Shown here: in pieces, positions 59,101-64,000 of the stretch
Layout: each line of letters starts with the position of its first letter
Numbering within the stretch: the stretch's first letter is position 1
Source of the DNA: Dromaius novaehollandiae
Taxonomy: Eukaryota > Chordata > Aves > Casuariiformes > Dromaiidae
Direction of reading: 5' to 3'
Length of the DNA stretch: 64,000 nt
Assembly (NCBI RefSeq): GCF_036370855.1
Contig: NC_088102.1
Span: 69,077,601-69,141,600 of the forward strand
Translations under genes and position numbers: made by a program
The notes under the pieces: generated by a model
The model's database searches: none
The model's input: the letters and a program-made list of their open reading frames with translations, nothing else
Told to the model about the DNA's origin: nothing

Positions 59101-61949
59101 ACCAGGAAAAGCCAATATCCAAAACCACCTGTTCTTCAACTAGCAAGCCTTGCTCTCCCACAGAAAAAGAAGATACAGAAGCACCCTGACTCCTGTCAGA
59201 CCAACCCTTTTTTGATGTCTATCAAATAACGGATTGCAACACACACCTCAGCTTCCTCACAAAGCAGCATTTCTTCAGCTTCCATGTCCGGTAGACAGGA
59301 AGGAGCACTTCAAAAAAATCAGCAAGCAAAGTGAGAATTCTAAGTCCTTGTTTTGACAACTCCTTATATGCAGTTTTATTATCAAAAGAAGCCTTTCCTC
59401 ATTTTCAAATTGAAAAGAGTGATGTTCTAATTCCTTTTCATCCTAAAATAAATAGGAAATTCTACCTTATAAGAAAGAACAAAACAAAGTGACAAAAAGC
59501 AAGCATGCCATATTACCACCCACTTCCAAATATACACTGACAGTCTTTCATTCATAATGATTCACCATAATACAATTTTTTTCATATAATATAGCATGCA
59601 AAGAATGTCTGGTTTTAATATCTTGACTATATATGAAACACCCTTGGTCTTTTCCCTGCTTTTGTGTCCTCACCTTCTTTTTGGTAAACCAAACAATTTC
59701 CAGCTGTCCTTACTAGACATTTCCTGTTATCTGTTGCCCATTTTCAAATTACAGCCACAATGATGCTGACTTTACGGCTGAGAAGGTTTACAGGAATTAC
59801 TTTTATAGAGAAGGAAGAACAATTTTATATCATGCTTAGATAGTTAGGGGGGTTTTAGTCAAAAACAACAAAATAATCACCTTTTGGACAGAATTCAGGC
59901 ATCGACTATTTCAATTCAGAAGTGAAATTTCTAGACTTTTTTGAGTAACTGAAAACAGCCTGTCAGAACGGAACCAGCTATGTTACATTAGCTATAGCAG
60001 ACACTGCCATGATAGCAATGTTGTTTTAATGGGTATTAAATTGACATGATACAGATGTCCAAAAATAAAGTTCAAGTACTCGGGCTGTGCTTGCATGGAC
60101 TGTGCCCTTAAATGATTTATGTTTATCAATGACAGACTGTCAAAAATGGGAATAATAAATGAAAGCTGCTGCTGTCTTGTGCTGCCTGAGTTCAGGTCTG
60201 GGAAGGCTAACAGTTTCTTTTTCTTCCTTTACCTGTTCCCCTATAATCGCATTGAATTGGCACATAAAAAGCACACTTGTTTAAAGGAGAAGTGGGTTGC
60301 TTCTTCTGGGGCCTGCGTGCCTGGGAAGTGTTACATTATTAGACCTGATATCCAAGCCAAAACTTATATTACAGTTGATCAAACCAAAACTCATCTTGAG
60401 ACCAACCTTCACCTGTTTCAAGGACCAGAAGGAAGTCAAAACATTTTCCACTGACACATTACGAGAGCATAGATCTTTTTGACCAAAACAAAAATCCCTT
60501 TTTGATTTTTCTTCTTTTTAATAGAATAAAATGAATGAAATGTCTTCTGATACTGTCAAAAATATAATTCCTTTCACCCACTACTTCCTCCCCCACTGCA
60601 ATAATGCAGCAATTTCCTGTTTACGACAGTGGTTGGTTGCCATTAAAATAATTGCAGCAATGTAGTTTCGTTACTTTTACATGTTATGGACTAGAAGGGG
60701 AAAACATTTTTAGACTGCAAATCCTCCATCTCTTTATCAGAAGGAGGAAAAATGAGATCAAAATGTGACAAGCGAATGGTGAAGTAGAATTTTTAAACAC
60801 CACTGTCTAAAGATTGTTTTTCTCTGACTTAAAGTCCCTCTTTCAGAGGATATTTATGATTGAGAACACAGCCTACACTCTGACTCAGAACAAATGACAT
60901 TCCGGGATTCTGTGTTATCCATTTTCATAACGGCTGTCAGTTCAAATCTGCCCAATTTTGTCCCCCCCTTTTTTTCTACTAGCAACTACTATAAGCTCAA
61001 TCAAGGATCTTGAAATTATTTTCGATCATTTTGATCACCACTAATAAAAACCAGAAGTTTGTTAGCTACTTTAGTGATCATCCACAAGACAGAAGAATTT
61101 ATTGCAGTTTCCCATTAGGGAACATGTTCTCTTTAACAAGTAAAATGACTATTTGTCCCACAAAGTTAGTAGGTAGCCGTATAAAACCAGAGCGCAGATC
61201 TGTCTAACGCAAAGATGGCCTTTTACATAGCCATTTGCCAACATGAACTCTACCACCATCCATTATTCATCAGAGGTAATACAAACAGCAGCACAGGAGA
61301 GCGCAGACGGTGCTGTCTCCTCCCTTAGAGGGTTTCCTTTATAGCCTCCCACACCTCGCAACTCCCTCTTTCTCCTGGAGAAGAAGTGTGATGCTCTCAC
61401 AGCGCTCAGCAAGCCAGAGAGACAGAGTTTTATCCATCGCAGCTGTAAATCAGCCCAACTTCACTGACTTCAGTGATGGCAAGGGGATTTTCATCAGCTG
61501 AGGAACTGGTCCAACATGTACAGAATAGACTACTGCGTATAATGAAACGCTCTTAAACCCAAATGTCAGGACACAGACAGGAGGCTCAACAAAAATGACA
61601 GAAATATCTTTCCGGGAAGCAGGTTCCTTTTGGTGGCTTGCTGACTCCTGACTAGAGGTGAAACCTTGTTCACATTTATAGCAAGCTCCCACAGACTTCA
61701 GCCTGGCAGGCACTTCTCCGGTGGCAGGCTGTGGGGTAATTCGCTGGCATCATTGCAACCACACTGATTTATACCTGCTTAGAACCTGTCCTTAAACTTA
61801 CAAGGCTGTGGAGTCTATATTCATTACCTAATCCATTATTCAGGCATGCGGAAATAGAAGAAATGAAAGCAGTGCAAACGAAGATTTTATCACTTAAATA
61901 AAATTGAACGCTGTTATTCTTTATGTTTATTCAGTTATGCATTTCTTAC
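44134..61949 (-). other. LRRC56 large intron
   Basis: About 17.8 kb of AT-rich sequence. Phase shows no coding exon is missing between the flanking exons. Several GT/AG-bounded cryptic exons occur (for example 54,683-54,718), but those tested would break the frame. A 141-codon - strand open frame at 49,382-49,807 matches nothing I know. No CR1 or LTR element was recognised. Unannotated regulatory DNA for LRRC56 or its neighbour HRAS is possible but not visible. Confidence 0.6.
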
Positions 61950-62010
61950 CTCACAGAAACCAGCAAGCTATTGTTCAGCTTCAGCTGTCTCAGGTTAGGT
62001 AGATAGGCAC
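61950..62010 (-). CDS. LRRC56: LRRC56 exon, first visible LRR
   Basis: Acceptor TTCTTTATTCTGATCCCATAG (phase 1 in), donor TGTGAG|GTAAGA (phase 2 out). It encodes AYLPNLRQLKLNNSLLVSV and joins the next exon to form arginine before DLGT. Human has x-H-L-P-N-L-x-Q-L-K-L-N-x-S at the same place. A second acceptor 34 nt upstream (TTTTGCTACCAG, start 62,044) would add VCKMLLYSDPI in a phase-0 reading. Confidence 0.9.
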
Positions 62011-62117
62011 CTATGGGATCAGAATAAAGAAGCATTTTGCAGACCTGGTAGCAAAATAAAGGAAACTTTTGACAATTACAACAAGCTTAAGCATCTCATT
62101 TTACATGCGTTTCTTAC

Positions 62118-62157
62118 CTGCTGGACCTCTTCTAAGAAAGCTGATGAGATTATTTCA
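62118..62157 (-). CDS. LRRC56: LRRC56 possible upstream exon
   Basis: It ends in a perfect CAG|GTAAG donor and reads EIISSAFLEEVQQ after a TTTTCCTAG acceptor. It would join the 62,044 acceptor in phase 0 across a 73-nt intron. It loosely resembles the human E-x-L-S-P-A-x-L-Q-A-L-A-Q segment. The human residues that follow (V-D-D-L...L-E-M) are absent here, so this may be a chance frame in a 123-codon open stretch (62,076-62,447). Confidence 0.35.
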
Positions 62158-63121
62158 CTAGGAAAATATTTTAGCCTTTGCATTTTTGCAACATATACGT
62201 ATTGTCTGCATGACTGTAGAATTGTAGTTTTTGGAACGCCTCTCTGAAAACTGTGATATGGTGTCTTTCCAAACAAACAACAGAAACTGGCTTGGTAGCA
62301 ACTGTGTTTTCTTCGGTCCAATTCAATACCCTTGTTGATTGCTAACTGAGTGATATCCCGAAGAGCTAAAGAATGCTTTATAGCATAGTAGTCCATGAAG
62401 TATCTGCCTCTGTGATACCTATATGATGCTTTTGCTTCTCTCCTCAAAATCCTACTCTACTTATTTGATGGTAAGTAGTGATGGAGTAATGGATACAGAG
62501 GTAAGTAACACTTGTTCAAAATATAATTTTGAGCCAAACAACAAAAGCACTCTCTCCTATGCCACGTTTTTATAGCAGGGAGGTCCCCCAAACTCTATTT
62601 TTCTTTTCCTAAGCATTGCCTACTCCTATTTTGTGGATGTGATCCATTCTTTACTATTCCATTGTACAAGTTTTATATCTACAAAAAAACCCAGTATTTC
62701 ATTATTATTACTTTTTACAAATGCTTTTCTCTATTCTTGAGAGACTTTCTCTTTTCAGTCGCTTCAACGGATAGCTCTGAACCACAAACCAAATCTTTCC
62801 AAGTTATGGATTAAATCGGATACAAGCTCAAGCTGCAGGAAACATTTGCTATTGAAAGAAGCAAACTTTTACCCATTCGCACCAGCAGAGTTTACCCAGA
62901 TCTGGCAAAAATATTCCACCATACTATCTTACCACGTAGAGGGAACACCGATTTTAGACAGACTGGATCATTGCTAAGACACTAAAATCCATTCTCAACA
63001 ACTATTTTTATGAGCCCTCTGAGTAATCTCTCTCTGGCATGGATGATTTAGCAGTATCCAGAAAAAGAAAATCATGCTAGCCCTTCTCACAAGATCAAAA
63101 AAAAGAAAAAAGAAAGAAAAG

Positions 63122-63266
63122 TGGGGGTGCTTAAAAGGAGGTCATGTTGTTCATCTCATTTCTCCAAACAGGACAACAGTATCTAGGGCAAAAATATTTC
63201 AATAAATCATGGTTTAGTAGAAGCATTACTTATATCTAATGCTATTTGGGAGTGATTATAATCCAC
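63122..63266. repeat. Long direct repeat, copy 1
   Basis: About 145 bp starting at a G-run followed by CTTAAAAGGAGGTCATGTTG and ending GGAGTGATTATAATCCAC. Copy 2 lies about 735 bp to the right with only a handful of differences and one 1-bp indel. Confidence 0.9.
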
Positions 63267-63856
63267 ATTGATTTTTGTACTATACTACAAATATTTAACT
63301 TCATTTCTTTGCAAAGCTCTTAATTTTTTAAACATGTAATACTGTGGAAATTTTTATTCTTTTTTTAATCATTTATCCATAATATATAAAAGTCAGAGCA
63401 TAAATAACAACACACCATCCTCATCCTGCAAAGGCAAACATGCACTCATGTCAAACAAGTACAGAATATAGCAGCAAAGCAATCCAGCAATCTGACAGGC
63501 CCAGGATACCAGGCTCTCTATTAATGGTTCATGGCAGTCATGCTAGCTACTGAGCAAAAGGCTTCCTTAGATACAATCAGTGCTCTAAAAGAAAAACACA
63601 CAGACAAAATGTAGGGGATTAAAAAAAAAGCTATCATGCTACTGATAGGAAACCTGAAGTATAGAGAGATTAAAGGAGTTACCTAAGGTGTCAAAGGAAA
63701 GAGCATGAAGAATAGAGTTGCTGCTTCAGTCCCACAGCAGTGGGTGGGTAATACTGCCTTGCCACACAGATTCAACCAAAGAGTTAAACAGTTACCATGC
63801 AAGGGCTGCTGTATAAAGCATTATAAAGCAAACAGGTTTTAAAAAGTGGTATTAGC

Positions 63857-64000
63857 TGGGGGGGCTTAAAAGGAGGTCATGTTGTTCATCTCATTTCTCC
63901 AAACAGGACAACAGTATCTATGGCAGAATATTTCAATAAATCATGGTTTAGTAGAAGGATTACCTATATCTAATGCTATTTGGGAGTGATTATCATCCAC
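63857..64000. repeat. Long direct repeat, copy 2 (cut by window end)
   Basis: It repeats the 63,122-63,266 segment at roughly 95 percent identity and runs into the window end, so the duplicated unit may be longer. The sequence between the copies (63,267-63,856) is not itself repeated in the window. Confidence 0.9.

Larger units (their letters stand above)
31478..62157 (-). other. LRRC56: LRRC56 gene span (5' end outside or unresolved)
   Basis: LRRC56 is a leucine-rich-repeat protein needed for assembly or intraflagellar transport of outer dynein arms in motile cilia; its algal relative is ODA8, and human mutations cause ciliary dyskinesia. Exons at 62.0, 44.1, 43.5 and 38.9 kb encode the repeats and cap, and closely follow the human protein as I know it, including LTH near the end of the 36.0 kb exon. 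Phases chain exactly (2, 0, 0, 1, 1...). The N-terminal exons were not found and are probably right of the window. One intron (44.13-61.95 kb) is about 17.8 kb. C-terminal exons are less conserved and their joining is a model. Confidence 0.9.
62158..64000. other. LRRC56 upstream intron or 5' flank
   Basis: AT-rich sequence. The missing LRRC56 N-terminal exons were looked for and not found. It includes the two copies of a long direct repeat described separately. Confidence 0.5.

Noticed and set aside
59236..59300. A - strand ATG in good context (PDMEAEEMLLCEEAE) ending at a GTGTGTG donor
   Set aside because: It lies between two LRRC56 exons that already join perfectly, matches no LRRC56 segment, and has only a mediocre donor.
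1..64000. CRISPR arrays, bacterial operons, tRNA or rRNA genes
   Set aside because: None seen; the only tRNA-like sequence is the retroviral primer binding site, and the regular repeats are micro- or minisatellites without spacers.

Overview
The window is vertebrate genomic DNA, most likely from a bird. Three things point there: intron-split genes with consensus GT/AG splice sites, a CR1 LINE 3' end of the sauropsid type at about 42.7 kb, and a very GC- and CpG-rich left part (about 1-19.4 kb) joined to an AT-richer right part. No bacterial-style genes, CRISPR arrays or structural RNA genes were recognised.

Two convergent protein genes explain the layout. On the + strand, about 10.1/11.7-19.4 kb, is LMNTD2 (lamin tail domain containing 2): eleven exons whose reading phases chain without a break, a coiled-coil N-terminal part and a split lamin-tail domain. 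On the - strand, from beyond 62 kb down to 31.5 kb, is LRRC56 (ciliary dynein-arm biogenesis factor; ODA8 family): leucine-rich repeats in exons at 62.0, 44.1 and 43.5 kb, an LRR-capping exon at 38.9 kb and a fast-evolving C-terminal part between 36.0 and 31.5 kb. In human 11p15.5 the order is RASSF7 - LMNTD2 - LRRC56 - HRAS with LMNTD2 and LRRC56 tail to tail, and the same arrangement is seen here. By inference RASSF7 lies to the left (its promoter may be among the CpG islands at 1-11 kb) and HRAS to the right; coding exons of neither were found.

Between the two genes, directly behind the last well-supported LMNTD2 exon, sits a decayed endogenous retrovirus (19.49-23.23 kb, + strand): a partial 5' LTR, a primer binding site matching the 3' end of a serine tRNA, gag remnants, a broken integrase, a 352-codon env frame and a fuller 3' LTR. 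It probably lies in the last LMNTD2 intron or in its 3' flank, and its LTRs carry polyadenylation signals in the same sense as the gene.

The rest is introns, intergenic DNA, CpG islands, simple repeats, a roughly 36-bp minisatellite at 24.8 kb and a diverged direct repeat about 735 bp apart at the right edge. The points most worth checking are an LRRC56 exon with frame and splice-site trouble at 33.8 kb, the uncertain 3' ends of both genes, and the retrovirus at the end of LMNTD2.
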